NCBI GenBank assembly: GCA_963682055.1
Contig: OY821740.1
Coordinates: 35,980,795 to 36,044,794, forward strand
Length of the DNA: 64,000 nucleotides
Reading direction: 5' to 3'
DNA from: Primula veris
Lineage: Eukaryota; Streptophyta; Magnoliopsida; Ericales; Primulaceae
Below are positions 12,201 through 24,520 of the stretch, one piece after another; the stretch's first letter is position 1; each line of letters starts with the position of its first letter. Position numbers and translations under genes: made by a program. The notes beneath the pieces were generated by a model. The model was given only the letters and a program-made list of their open reading frames with translations, was not told the origin of the DNA and made no database searches.

Positions 12201-15200
12201 ATATTAACATACCTTTTGGATTCTTCATTGATGGCCATAATGCAAAAGTTTGCAACCTTATTTTAACTGTTCTAGCTGTTTAGCCAAGTTCTTAGCTTTT
12301 ACGCTTTCGGAATCCTCAGCAACTTACGTCCTCCACCGTGATTTGATATTTTCTTTTGAAGAAATAATATGCATCACGTGTTGTCCATTGATTATACAAA
12401 ATCAACTCTATAATGTGCTTCACGTATAAGACACTCGTTGGTTAGAAAAAAAATAGTCTACAATGAGAAGTTTTAGTACACAATTTTACATCAAAAGCTC
12501 GAATGTAGGTGTCATGTGTGCTTTCTAACAGTGTTACTGATTAAAAAGAAGTCAATTCCCTTTAAATAATCAACTTTGGACTTAGTTCCAAAGTAGTAGT
12601 CCAAGGAAGTTTTTAATCCAATAGTCACCCATGGTACAATTCTGCCAAAGTCAAATTAATTGAAATAATTTCACATCAAAGTGAAATAAGTTTATTGAAA
12701 TGTTCATCAACATGTCAATAAAAAATCAGCTCATTGAAATGCATGCCATTTTGGAGGTGGCACACTAAAAAAGGAATAGAATTTTCTTGAACTAAAATGG
12801 GAATTTAAGTCCAAATGGAATAATTAATGGTAATTTCCCATTTAGATAAGGCGGAAAATATTATGCAAGTTCAAGTCTTTTATGTTATCTTTAAATCTCT
12901 ATGCAAACACAGTGATTGCTTTTGATCTTGAATCAACAATTCGGATGACCTTCAAAAGACGTTCACACAATGTAAAATCTTGTTGTGGAGATTGAACACA
13001 GGAGATTGATCCCAAGAGTAGAAGAATTTAATGTTTTACTCTTGGAGTTGGAATTTATGCATATTTAGCTTCCATTGAGAAAGAAGTTGACTCGGCCTTT
13101 AGATCCCGACGACAAAATGGTGAGACAACTTGAACTTTATCAAATCTCTCTAAGTTGTCTAAAGAGTTGTAGAAACCACAATACCGTATAAAGGAAAAAT
13201 ATTGTAGAAACACGATGTTTCTTCAACATTTCAATATCCTTTAAACTCTCTTAAGTGTTAGCTCGCAAAATTCGCAACTGCGGCAAAACTGACATCCCAA
13301 CGTGTGAGTTGATGTTCATAACCCGAGAAATAACTCACTTCCTTGATACCAAGACAATAACTAAATAAATAGTAGACTTTCAATGAGTTTGCTAACTTAA
13401 ATACCAAATTTAATTAGCATATAAATTATAAGTTACCAACAACATCACAAATAATTTTATAGTATTTCTTAGTGGTGGGGCATTGCGTGTAGGTAAATGT
13501 ACAGTTAGCACTTTTCAGCAAGCTGAACTCAACGCCAACTAATATCTAAGAAACATCAACAGGATGCTAACCACTCCCATTGAGTAAATTAAACAATACA
13601 GTGAATATATTTGCATCATTAAACACTTACCAAACTCTTCCTTGAGGTTTCTCTTGTGCTTGATTGTCAAGTAGAAGCATTGGTCATGAATCGGATGAAC
13701 CACCTGATCAAATAAAGAACATTTAAGAAAACATACTCCTTTATTATGTCTAAACTGAATAGCTAGCCCATTGACATCTGAACGTTTTTTTTTACTTTTC
13801 ACTGGCGTCAGACACCCATGTACCATAAAAAAGAATATAATAAATCACCTGTTCTACAGGTGAACAGTACGTGTGTCGAAATTCTCTAGAGTGCTTTCGA
13901 AGATATTCCTCTAGCTTAGGCACATCTTCTCTTCTAAAGATATCCCACAGAGCTCCACCTGATTCTTCTGATCTTTCATCAATGTCCATAAAATCCGTTA
14001 ACGAATCTTCATTTTTATTCAAATCAAGAGTCTCTTGTTTATCTTGAGTTTGGTGCTTCTTTTTTAAGGTTTTGATTGCAATGACCTGTTCTTCGTCCAG
14101 ATTAATTTCTGCAGTGTGCGTCAAAATATTCACCTGGCCAGGGAAAAAACTAGGAGTCATGTTTAAACCTGACAAAGATAAATTAACCAGCTCTTTCAGG
14201 AGGGGTTCTCTAATGGTTATTCTGCTTTTCATATAGAATATATATTTCAGGCATTCTTGTTTTGGATTTTTTGCGAAACAGGGATCCAAGATGGACGTTA
14301 TAGAACACTTCCTTAAAGTAATTAATTGTGTTTTGTAAGAAAAACTGAACATATTACTGTGTGGGTTCCAATTTAGTCGGAAGCCAAACTTCTAGAAAAG
14401 GGATAAACGATTCTTCCTCATGAACCATGTTACAAAAAATAGTATACTGTTTGCAGACACCTACCAAACAAATTAGTATACTATTATGTCATGTTTAAGT
14501 ATTTTATTCTCCAACATATGGTTTCTCTCTATGTAGTTTTACGAATTCTTGAGGTTCGGTTGAGGTAATAACGTTAATTTTAGTCGGTGATTTCACAAAT
14601 TTAAAAACCAAATACTTTGTTGATGTAGAAAGCCATCATTAACTCTCCGTTATATAGAAGTATAAGTGTAAAACCATACCGCATCTGACAAATCACAATG
14701 AAGCTTCGTAACAGAATCCCCTCTTCCAAGTTCTTCTTCTCTCCCATATGCAATATAAGTTTTTGGACCTAAATCGGGTTTAATAACACCTTGAGGCAAT
14801 TTCGTGGTAAGATTAAGAAACCCAGCTCTAGGATCAGTATATTCTTGAAATGGTAATGAACTAATAAACTCGTCACAGTGACGTGGCAATAAATTTTCAA
14901 ATTTGTCCGAAGGGGGCCAATCCTTTAGCTTCAGCATCTCCGGCCAAAAGTTATTGTATCTTCTTCCATCTGTATAGCCTTTAAAAAAGTCGCGAGTATT
15001 TATTTCTACCTGCATATTATAACACGAAACAGTATATGAAGAGAAATAAATGGAGTATCCAACATAGAAACATCTAAGCAGTAGATTCGTCATATGTCGT
15101 GTAAATAATTAGTTCATGTGCTCATGTTGTGTGTTAGTAAAACGTACAATATGGTAGAACCATGATATTAGAAAACCTAAAACTCTCATTACAAGAGTAT

Positions 15201-18200
15201 ACCAGTGTCATTAAATTTGTTACAGGAAAGAGACATAACATTACCATAGAAAACTCAAATCCTTCAAAATTCAAGTCAATAAAAAGAAATACAAGAGAAA
15301 GAGCATGTCTACAGCAGTCAGAGCACAATAACTGGTTTAAAAGAAAGTTCTTCGACCTCCTAGAATAAAATCAGATCGGACGTAGACATGTTCAAGCAAA
15401 ACACAAGACAGACAATAACTAGCATGTCTTTAATGTTTAAGAATATGCATATCCATGTAAACAACCAGATGAGATTCACAATAAAAATATGCTTTTAAAT
15501 GACAATAACAGTTCTCAAACCAGGAACGCTACTATGCTATTGCAAATTTTACATCAGATAAACATCACAGCAGAACATTAAAATATCTGACCTGACAACA
15601 AGCCAAACAATCAATAGCCTTCACTTCAGACATTTTCGCACTAATGATTGAATCTAAATTTTCACACAGAGCACGCCACATCACCATCGGCTCCCAGCTT
15701 AATCCACTTGTCAACTCAAGAACGTTACGAGCAATCACAGGCTCTCCATTTTTCCAATGCCTTCGAAAATTCACAAATTCTTTTTCATATACCCAATCCT
15801 TCGAATAAAATTTATACAACCCGTTCTCTTTAGGAGAATCCATCCCTGAAATTTTGTTCGCATATCCGGCATATTTATTTAATATTTCACCTGCTTTTGT
15901 CACCAGGTCTGATATCCAATTGCTCGGTAGAATACGCTTGATTTCAAGTACACTGTTCTCACAACCACCCATTTCATTAGGAGCGCATGATATACTTTTA
16001 TCAATATTAGCCATCCATTTAGTAAGTGATTCAGTAGGGAGAATTGGATTTTCTGAGTTATCTTTCATTGGTTTAGAATCACCACCATGCATGTAGTCAT
16101 AGCCTCTATCCAAAAACTGAATAACTGATCTTTTGCTATTATTGAGAAGCTCCTCATTACGAATCTCACGACAACAACTAAGGCACAACTCGTAGGAGCA
16201 ATTAGGACAACTTCGATGGAAATCAATGATAGACGTTGCACAGTGATTACTGAAAATAGAAATTTATGGGCACGCATTAACAAAATATTTCTTTTCTTAC
16301 AAAATGTGAATATATATAAACAGAAAAACAAAACAAAAGGGACCAAAAGTTCCAACTTGTGAAACATCTGCAATTCATTTCGATTATTGGGGTTATCTAA
16401 AATATTGTACATTAATATATCATCAAATTTTGATTTTGTACACCGGCTTATAAAAGCTAGGAATCAGTACCATGATTAACATGATATTCCTTTTGTGTGA
16501 ATGACATGAAAAAAGAACCATCCTCTGTAGCATAAAATAAGAATAATGTGATTGAAAAGTGTACTTAGCATAAAAGTTTGATAGAATTGCGTACATAATA
16601 TTTGCTTTTCTTAACTAATCAGTACCTCAATCTCCAAGTTTTCCGATTTAGTACATTAAGAGTACAAAATTGTAGAGAAGATGTAACGTTACTGTACTAA
16701 TTGTTTTTGTAAGTTGGTGTATAAAATAAAATCAGACGATAAGTCGGTAAACAAAACTGTAATTAACCCTTTTGATTGCTTTAAAAAGCTTTAACTACAC
16801 GCAAGATCATTGAGATCAATAAACAGTAATCAAATTAAAACTTGCTCAATCTTACCAGTAAACACGCTCTTCTTTGTGACAGAAAGATTCTTCAATTTTA
16901 ATGGACGATGACGGTAGCCCTGCACAAGTTCAAATCATATGTCAACAATTTTATCATATTTATGTATTTGGCTCATCAACGTGATAGATACATATACCCT
17001 GAATAAGAGCTTCCATCTCCATTTCCTCCTCCTGTTCTTGAAGGATTTGTGTCAGAAATGGAACAAGAGATTTCATCAAAAAGCAACAATGCTGAACTTT
17101 TTCTTCACTGGTAAGATCCTTCTTTGATGTCTAGGAAATTAAAACAATGTAATTATATGTATGCACACACTAAACACACATATATCCGAAATTATCAATA
17201 ACGAAAGCCGATATCCAAAGACAAAAACCAACCTTTATCATGCCACTGGTGTGCAAACACACATTACAGTTGCAGTTTCCACGACAGAATGGGCAACTTT
17301 CTGAAACCTCTTCCTCTGACAAGTTTGAATACCTATTCATGTGAATGAGAAAGAGAGATGGAAAATTAACAAACTAGCATGTTAAAGTTGCCAAATTAAT
17401 TGCCAAAAAGAATACATGTATGATAGATGAGAAAATATTTAAGAGGTTTAAAAGGTTACCACTGCTTAATGCACTGGATACAATAAACTTTTTCCTCACA
17501 AGTGGTACAAGGAACCACAAATTTTCTGTTATTCTTTCTGCACTGGTGACATTTAAATGCTTCTTCGCCATTTTCCTGCTTAAGATGAATTGTTAGACAT
17601 TTCTTATAAGACTCCTAAACCTAACGACGTTAGTTCATTCGTTATATCTAACGATATTATATACTTTTAAAAACAATTTTGTACCTATCTAATCATGCTT
17701 TCTTCCATACTTCCATGTCTAAGGTCCATTTGAAGTTGATTAACTAGAAGTAAAAAAATTTCAAGTACATAAGACTCCTTTAATTAACGGAAAAGCTAAT
17801 GGGGTTCGGATTAGGGATGAAATAGTAAAGATCCGGAACTAGAGCTGTAATTTGCAAAATCACAGGACAAAAGTGGGACAGATACTAATGCTTATGAACT
17901 AAAATGAAATTAACCCATATTTAAAACAATCGCATGGGAACTAGTTACCTTACTATCCTCTGTTATGCTTTTTTCATCACTTTTCGCTACTGGAACTGAA
18001 GAAGAAGAAGAAGAAGACCCAGAGAATGAAGCAGGCACGTATTTCCTTTCCTCATTCCTAGCTTTGCTCATTTTCATATTTTCATCATTTGAATCTGTGT
18101 CATCCTTAAGAATCTCGTCAAACCAATCTCCACACAATATTACATCATCAGAATATATTTTTTTATTCAGGGCTCGACTTCTTCCAGAAGCCCTTTTACC

Positions 18201-19325
18201 ATGTTTATTTTCTTCGCTTACCACTCCATTTTCCTCTTTGTACTCTTCATCAATTTCAGACCCACTGGAACGATTTTTCACATCTCTTTTCCGCCTCGCA
18301 ACAACATTAGACCTCTGTTTACTGGGAATTTGGGTTATCTTTTGTTTATTTATTTTACCCCGAGGTGTTCCCAAACTTTTTCTTCGATTTAAATCTTTTC
18401 TCTCTACAGCTCTACTGTTCCTCTTAATTGGTTCTTTCTCATGTACGGAATCACTACTTGCAAATTTACATTTGAAACCTTTCTTGTTTGAACCACCATC
18501 TTGTTTCTTTAAGATTTTTAGACTCTTTAAGGCCTTACTTTCTGGACTTTTCACCAGCTTGGTAATTGAGGATTTTCCCGTCAGAGATGACGGTCCTTCA
18601 ATTTTTTCATCTTCCTCGTCATCATCCTCACTTGATGACACTACAATATTTTTCTGCAATTTAAATCTTCTTCTACGATATACTATATCTTTTTTTTCGG
18701 CACCTATTCTCTTCCCCTTAACTGTATCTTTTTCATGTTCAGAATCACTAGTTATACACTTATTCTTAAAACATTTCTTATTTGAGGACTTTCCCTTTAG
18801 AGGTGATGGTCTTACAACATTTTCCTCTTGCTCATCACCATCCTCAATCTCAGAATCTATTAAACTATTAACAGGAGCAAAATTCTTTTCTGATAAAGCA
18901 GGTTTCTTCTTTGAGGTTTTTCTACTTGAATAATCACTATATACAACGTCTTCCCTATCTGTATCATTGGTATGTATAGACGACGATAGTTTACGACTGT
19001 ACTCCTCATCATACTCACTTTTTTCACTCTCATACACAGAAAGTCGACGTCTCATGCGTCTACCAACCAAGTCATTTTGTTTTCGCTTTCTACTATTTTT
19101 CTTTACTAGATGCTTAGTTCTTACCCGCGAGGTGTGCCACTGCCATTTACTATCTTCATCAAACTTCTCATCTCCCTTTTCCGGTGTAGATTTTTCAAGA
19201 TCAAGTAAATTTTGCAGTTTTCGTTTCCTTGTATCACGAGTTACAGTTGGGATTCTTTGCCTCATCTGCGTCTTATTGTAAGCGTCACCGCTGAACTTAT
19301 CTTGTTTCATTAACAACATTGCCAT
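9156..19325 (-). CDS. JmjC-domain histone H3K9 demethylase, KDM3 family (JMJ25/IBM1-like), 12 coding exons, complete
   Basis: Exons on the minus strand: 19325-17949, 17575-17460, 17332-17233, 17130-16998, 16919-16856, 16249-15592, 15009-14680, 14133-13849, 13703-13631, 9733-9648, 9518-9399, 9227-9156. All junctions are GT-AG, the phases agree, and the sum is 3414 nt (1137 residues). Residues 1-459 are a basic/acidic low-complexity region rich in K, R, S, D and E. A Cys-rich RING-like finger lies near 466-525 (CHQC, CTTC, CPFC, CNCNVC) and a second Cys/His module near 585-625 (CNHC, CPNC). The JmjC domain spans about 817-1114. The Fe(II) triad is visible as H920 and D922 (KLHCDLSDA) and H1068 (AGCPHQVRN), so the enzyme looks active. 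Family knowledge: these are nuclear 2-oxoglutarate dioxygenases that remove H3K9me1/2 and protect genes from silencing. The start is the first ATG after a TTTTCAG acceptor at 19331, so an upstream non-coding exon is expected. I see no N-terminal WRC motif. I cannot separate an IBM1 from a JMJ25/27/29 orthologue. Confidence 0.94.
9734..13630 (-). other. 3.9-kb intron 9 of the JmjC gene, inside the catalytic domain
   Basis: This intron lies between the exon ending in KEEFG and the exon carrying the distal iron-binding histidine. It is far longer than the other introns of the gene (mostly 80-1200 bp). It holds a Stowaway-like MITE (11925-12137), a short GAGAATGT tandem repeat near 10575-10605, and a perfect hairpin with 10-bp arms at 11324-11347. 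No open reading frame in it resembles a known protein. Confidence 0.8.
11925..12137. mobile_element. Stowaway-like (Tc1/mariner) MITE, left end degraded
   Basis: The right end reads TTGGGACGGAGGGAGTA at 12121-12137. This is the inverted form of the CTCCCTCCGTCCCAA terminus common to plant mariner-type MITEs, followed by a TA target. The left arm is recognisable only further in (CCCAACTATTTAAG near 11944), so the left border is approximate. The element sits inside intron 9 of the JmjC gene. Confidence 0.5.
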
Positions 19326-21000
19326 TGTCTCTGAAAATTAAGATCCACGATTTAAAAAATGTAAGCTGCACTACATATGAAATGTAGTTAGGGGAAGACA
19401 AGATTGATTTAACAAACTAAACAGATTATTCTCCTAACTATTACTCTCTGGTATTAAAAGAGATGAGTAACAACTAATATTGGTGTATCTGCAACTCATG
19501 TTGACAGTGTGACAGTATATGAAGGCAAGTATTACGGGTTTCATTTGACACTTATTACTTATATACATTTCCACTTATAATACAGATATATAGAAAGATA
19601 TTGCAACACCATAGAAAGTACAATACAGTAAAAAAATTTGTACATAATAGTTGTTTTTTTTGGATAAGGATGTATGGCATTTGTTTTAATATGTTTATTA
19701 TAGTAATTCATTAATAATATTTCCATAACTTAAGTAAATTAAAGATATAATTTTGTAAAACAGTAATATTATGGTATAAATGCAACAATATTTGTATTAA
19801 ATACAAATTTTAATTTGGAAACTATTTTAATTCTTAAACGATGCCCGAGGCTACTCGTTAGGAAACCCGATTATTTTTTGAAGTGGAAATACAGACCTTT
19901 ATTCAGTATTCAACTTATAACTAATATTTTATATTTTCATTGCCTTCAACTAACTTTCACTAAAGCCAAACATCATATCCACAAAAATATAAATAATACT
20001 TAAGATTACGTTTTTTCAGCTTTAAAAAGACCAGACATTTAAAATAATAATTTTCTATATGAAGGCTATACATGCATACAAATTTCATAAGAACAAACAA
20101 CAGCAGAATCACAAGAGCCAACTACATTAAGTAATACAAAAAAAAAAAGGGGAATAGTAATTAAGCTTACAACTCAATGTACCCTACAATAAAACAGAGA
20201 ATATGTGATTTCTTTCTAAGAGAGCATGCTTTTTTATATTTTTCTTCAAATGTAACAAATTTAACTTAACTCATCATCAACAACGAGTCATCGACCTCAA
20301 TGCAATTCGTCGGATTTACGAAATAAAATAGATAAATCATAGCTTAAATGAGACATTTCACAATCAGATTAATGAGAGTGATCATAATAACAACAATTCT
20401 CAATTTCAATTCATAAGCAAAATAAAATTTAGACTAATATATAGGAAGCATATTCTATTGTGTGTTTATGTATATAAATAACATATCCATAACCATAAGA
20501 TTATGTTTTTTCAGCTCTAAAAATACCAGTCTTTTGAAATAATTACTCTCTATATGAAGACTATACACACATACAAATTTCAAAAGCAAAAAAAAAATAA
20601 AAATAAAGCAGAAACACATGAGCCAACTACATTAAGCAATACATGACAAAAAAAGGGCAACAGTAATTAAGATTACAACTCAAATGTATTATATATAATT
20701 TGCTTATCAACACCAATAAAACAGAGAATATATGATTTCTTTCTAAGAGAGCATTCTTTTTTATATTTTTCTTCAAATGTAAACAATTTTTACTTAAACT
20801 TGTTACCAATGATGATTATCAGGAATAAAAGAGATAAATAAGAGCTTAAATGAGCAAATTCACAATCAGGTTAATGAGAGTGATCTTTAATAATAACAAT
20901 TCTCAATTTCAATTCATAAGCAAAATAAAATTTAGACTAATATATAGGAAACATAAATTATAATTATTTTTTTATAGAGAGGGAGACTGACGTGGCAGGT
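19326..21000 (-). promoter_or_regulatory. Probable 5' leader and promoter region of the JmjC gene
   Basis: A splice acceptor (TTTTCAG) ends five bases before the start codon, so the mRNA must have an upstream non-coding exon in this direction. On the minus strand CTCTATAAAAAAATAA near 20966-20982 looks like a TATA box. An ACGTGGC (ABRE/G-box-like) motif lies next to it near 20990. The transcription start and leader exon are not resolved from sequence alone. Confidence 0.3.
20001..20957. repeat. Direct tandem duplication, ~0.5-kb unit, upstream of the JmjC gene
   Basis: Copy 1 (about 20001-20455) and copy 2 (about 20496-20957) share long blocks in the same order, including TTTTTTCAGCT, GAGCCAACTACATTAAG, GATTTCTTTCTAAGAGAGCAT and TAGACTAATATATAGGAA. 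The offset is 495-502 bp with scattered substitutions. They occupy the presumed leader/promoter of the demethylase gene, so the regulatory region may be partly doubled. Confidence 0.75.
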
Positions 21001-21050
21001 CCGATACGTAAGCAACTGTAATTGAGATTGATCAAGAGAGAGAGAACCGA

Positions 21051-21084
<34 letters not shown>

Positions 21085-21474
21085 ATATATATATGTATAG
21101 TAAAACATTGGGCGTGTATATCCCATAGTATTGATGTCAATTAATCTATTTCCTTTTAGTACACTGACAAATATATATGGTTTGATACTTATAATCATAT
21201 TTTATTATATTAAGTGGTTTTGGTCAATTATGTTGTGGTGATATATACATATATAATCATGGTATTATAATACTCCTCTAATTTATTCATTTTTTAAAAA
21301 AAATACGTATAAATCTTTATATTAACTAAAATAATATCATGTTTACATAAAAATATAAAAAGTAAAAAACCGTCGCTTGAATGAAGACACCCGATCGGCC
21401 CGACTTCCCCAAATGCCCACCACCGGCCCTTCTCCTTTCCGGGTCTGGATTTTTCACGTCGTTTCAGTCGTCAT

Positions 21475-21632
21475 GGTCGACGGAGAAGAAAGAAATGAAT
21501 GAATGTTCTTTTGGGAAAATGTAGAATAATAGACCTACCAAGACGAAACCCAAGTCATTTAGTAAAATAAGAATGATGCCTCGGGAGTGGTCGGAATAGC
21601 TCAGCTGGTAGATCAGAGGAGAGCTGAAACGG
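21475..21632 (+). pseudogene. Nuclear plastid DNA insert: trnL-trnF spacer plus 5' half of trnF-GAA
   Basis: From 21590 the sequence reads GTCGGAATAGCTCAGCTGG and then TAGATCAGAGGA. This matches the 5' half of plastid tRNA-Phe (acceptor strand, D arm, start of the anticodon stem) with few changes. The preceding bases (CCAAGTCATTTAGTAAAAT, then GATGCCTCGGGAGTGG) match my recollection of the plastid trnL-trnF spacer just before trnF. After the anticodon-stem region the similarity stops, so no functional tRNA is encoded. The left limit is uncertain, and the 80 bp after it (to about 21720) may be another organelle fragment that I cannot identify. Confidence 0.7.
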
Positions 21633-21712
21633 CATAGGGTGAAATACCTCTTTTTTTTAAATACGGAACAATATGAATAATCGAGAAACTCCATGAAAGA
21701 ACGATTGTACAA

Positions 21713-24520
21713 GTTCGTGAAGAGGGCTGGACGAACTAATAAAACTATTTATCACTTTTTAACAACAAAATATTCTTTTAAATTTTAAACTATCTTTTTT
21801 TTGTATTATTCACGTATTTATATCATAACTATACATATTTTCTATATTTTTATTGTATTACGCGCCGCACATGTAACGCATGGGACACGATTGTTAGGAT
21901 TAATAGATGAGATCTGTATTTTTACTTTCTTTTTATCTCTTTGTGGAAATAAAGTAATTTATTATTGCAATTAATTGTTTCAAGTGATTTTGGTCAATAG
22001 GTTAATGGATGAGATCTGTATTTTTGATCACTATGGAAATAAAGTAATAGTGTTATTTATTACTGTAATTAATCGTTAGTCATGTGATATTCGGTTTCAA
22101 GCTCTTTTATCAATTTGAGTTTTCCTAAGTGAACAAATCTACCTTAATTTGGGTTAGGTGATCGTACTTTGGTCTTTTTTGGATGAGAATCACTTTAGTT
22201 ATTTGTTTGGTTCCGATAAGACATGCTCCGTCACATGTTAATATGCATGTATTTACTAAAGTAAATATTAAATGAACATTTTGTAAACGATACGTGTTTA
22301 CATGCATACACATCATTTACATACCGTATTTTGCCATCATTTAATACTTATAAATATATTTATCATATTTCTTTGTAATCATTTACAACTTGTTCGTTTA
22401 AAGAAATTATGTTCTTTGAACGGTGATCGTGGTCATACAAAATCATAAAAGTTTATGAAGAAGGTAAGTGGAATTTTAGAATTATTTGTATTGAATCAAT
22501 TCGTAAAATGAGTAAAATTAACTTCCAACAAAAAAAAATGAGTAAAATGAATTGTTCAATACGATTGAAACATTAGCAATCTTCTGAAAGACATACGGAT
22601 CTAATCAATTGAGTGTCTAGCGTCTAACTATACATATTTATCGCCTAATCCGTTTAATCCCGCGTAATTTATACCGCATAAGCTCCGCCTTATTTTCGTC
22701 TTGGTTAGCCTTTTAGAACTCTGAACATTAATGTATGTTGATTACTTGATTAGTATGAGTTTATTTTAAATTAGAAAATAAATTAAGGATACAATCATTA
22801 AAAAATCGAGCAAATGTATGTGCCACTCAAAAAGTTGTATTTGAGTCTATTGTCGATCAAAATAAATGGTAAGAAATCCAATTGTTTTACTTGTAGATTT
22901 TAAAGTTATTTCTATTGAATCAATTAGTAAAAATGTATATACTGGATTGTCTAACGTGATTAGAACATAAGCAACGTTTTAAAAGGTGTAAGTCGGATTT
23001 TAATCGGAAATTAATCGGTACTTCACAATCTAATGCGCTTATCCCACTTAATCTGTTAGGAATCTAGCTCCGTTTACCACCTAACCTCCGTCTAACTATG
23101 GTCTAGTTAATTCTGCCTTTAAAAAGACTGGACATTAGTAGATGTTGATTATAATGAGTTTGATCTGTAAAATGAAGATAAATTCAATAGAAAACCAAGC
23201 AAATGTGTGTGGGACTCAAAAATGTGTATTTGAGTCAATTGTTGAAAAGAAAGGGTAAGAAATCTTTCTCTTCGAGTTGAATCATTGTTGTACTTGTAGC
23301 TTTAAGAATCGTGGAAAAAACAAAACACTAATTAATGGATAATCAGATAAAAATAATATATACGAGACTTTACTTGCAAATAGTATGTTTTTTTTTATTA
23401 ATTTGTAGTCCAAAAAAACAGAAACTAATTTACCAAAAATACTTCTGCAACATGTAGAGTTTTCAAGTACGCATGTGCACAACTCATTTTTTTATTTTTT
23501 TTATTGTCATTTTAGAGACACCTTGTCTTCTAGATACTTGCAAGATAGTTCATCAATCTGTCAACTTCCATTTATAAGTTAATTATTGTCAATGTCTTTC
23601 AATAATTTGATAATAGTGTGAAACTAATATTTTACAATCCTATTATTCTATAAATGAAAAATAATATATACTCATTTATTTCTATTTGTTAAATGAAATG
23701 AACAAACTCGTTGTCAGCTCTTGAAGCATTCGATTCATCGTCATTCTTTACTAAGCGAAAATAAACAAGTTTTTCATTAAATGAACATGAACATGAACAT
23801 GACAGGCTTAATTGTTCCATTTGGTTCATTTCGCCTTAATTATTTGCTCTGACGATGATACTCGATAATTCCTTCCAGACCTAGGGTGACATCCACCATC
23901 AATACAATTAACTGATTAAGAAACACAACGCGTTATATATAACTAATAAGGCATGTTTGTTATGTGTACACTAATGAACTAAAAGTCTAAAACCATGGCA
24001 ATGTTTAGATAAACCTCGGTCATCGGATCAAACTACCGTAAATTTTTTACCTAAGTTGAGTATACTCCATAAAACACTAGGAAACTTGCATATTATTTTA
24101 TTCCTTCCCTAGTGATACCTCTTTTCTCTCTCGAGTGTGTTGGAGTGGTACTCTTAAGAGTACGCAATAATTTCACCCTTGGAATACATTTGTTCTCGAT
24201 GGGGAAACTACTTGTCACCAATTTTACCGTATAAATTTATCACAAGGAAAAGCGAAAAAAAGCATGATCATTAAAAATAATGTCTAGCTATCAAGCTTTC
24301 TACCAGAGTAAACAAGTTCATGCATAATGCTCACACAAATCCATACTATTTGCTACATACATCTACTAGCCTTTCATCTCTCTAAAGACACAACGCTGAT
24401 TTATGATAAAACCCAAAGCCATCGATCGTCTTACCGCTGAAAACCTGAACACATCCCTCCCTTTCTACATATATACATATTATATTTTGCATCACTCCCC
24501 AAGTCTTAACACAACTAGCA
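21713..24520. other. Intergenic stretch between the JmjC and OSCA genes
   Basis: No open frame here resembles a known protein. The only structure I see is an old direct duplication (22475-23262), short AT-rich tracts, and the presumed 3' UTR of the OSCA gene just left of 24521. Confidence 0.6.
22475..23262. repeat. Diverged direct duplication, ~400-bp unit
   Basis: Two copies (about 22475-22870 and 22900-23262) share the same order of blocks: a TATTGAATCAATT block, a GCAA-rich block, a CTCCGTCTAAC/CTCCGCCTTA block, a TGTTGATTA block, and a CAAATGT(A/G)TGTG block followed by GTATTTGAGTC. Divergence is high. This looks like part of an old dispersed repeat. Confidence 0.5.

Noticed and set aside
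13539..13826. 95-codon minus-strand frame as a separate gene
   Set aside because: It covers part of exon 9 of the JmjC gene in another frame plus intron sequence.
17965..18933. 322-codon plus-strand open frame rich in Ser, Phe and Leu
   Set aside because: It is the exact antisense of the Lys/Glu/Ser-rich first exon of the JmjC gene, which splices in frame to 11 further exons; the composition is the mirror of that exon.
21590..21660. Possible functional tRNA gene (trnF-like)
   Set aside because: Only the acceptor strand, D arm and start of the anticodon stem match; the T arm and 3' acceptor strand are missing, so it is a plastid-derived fragment.
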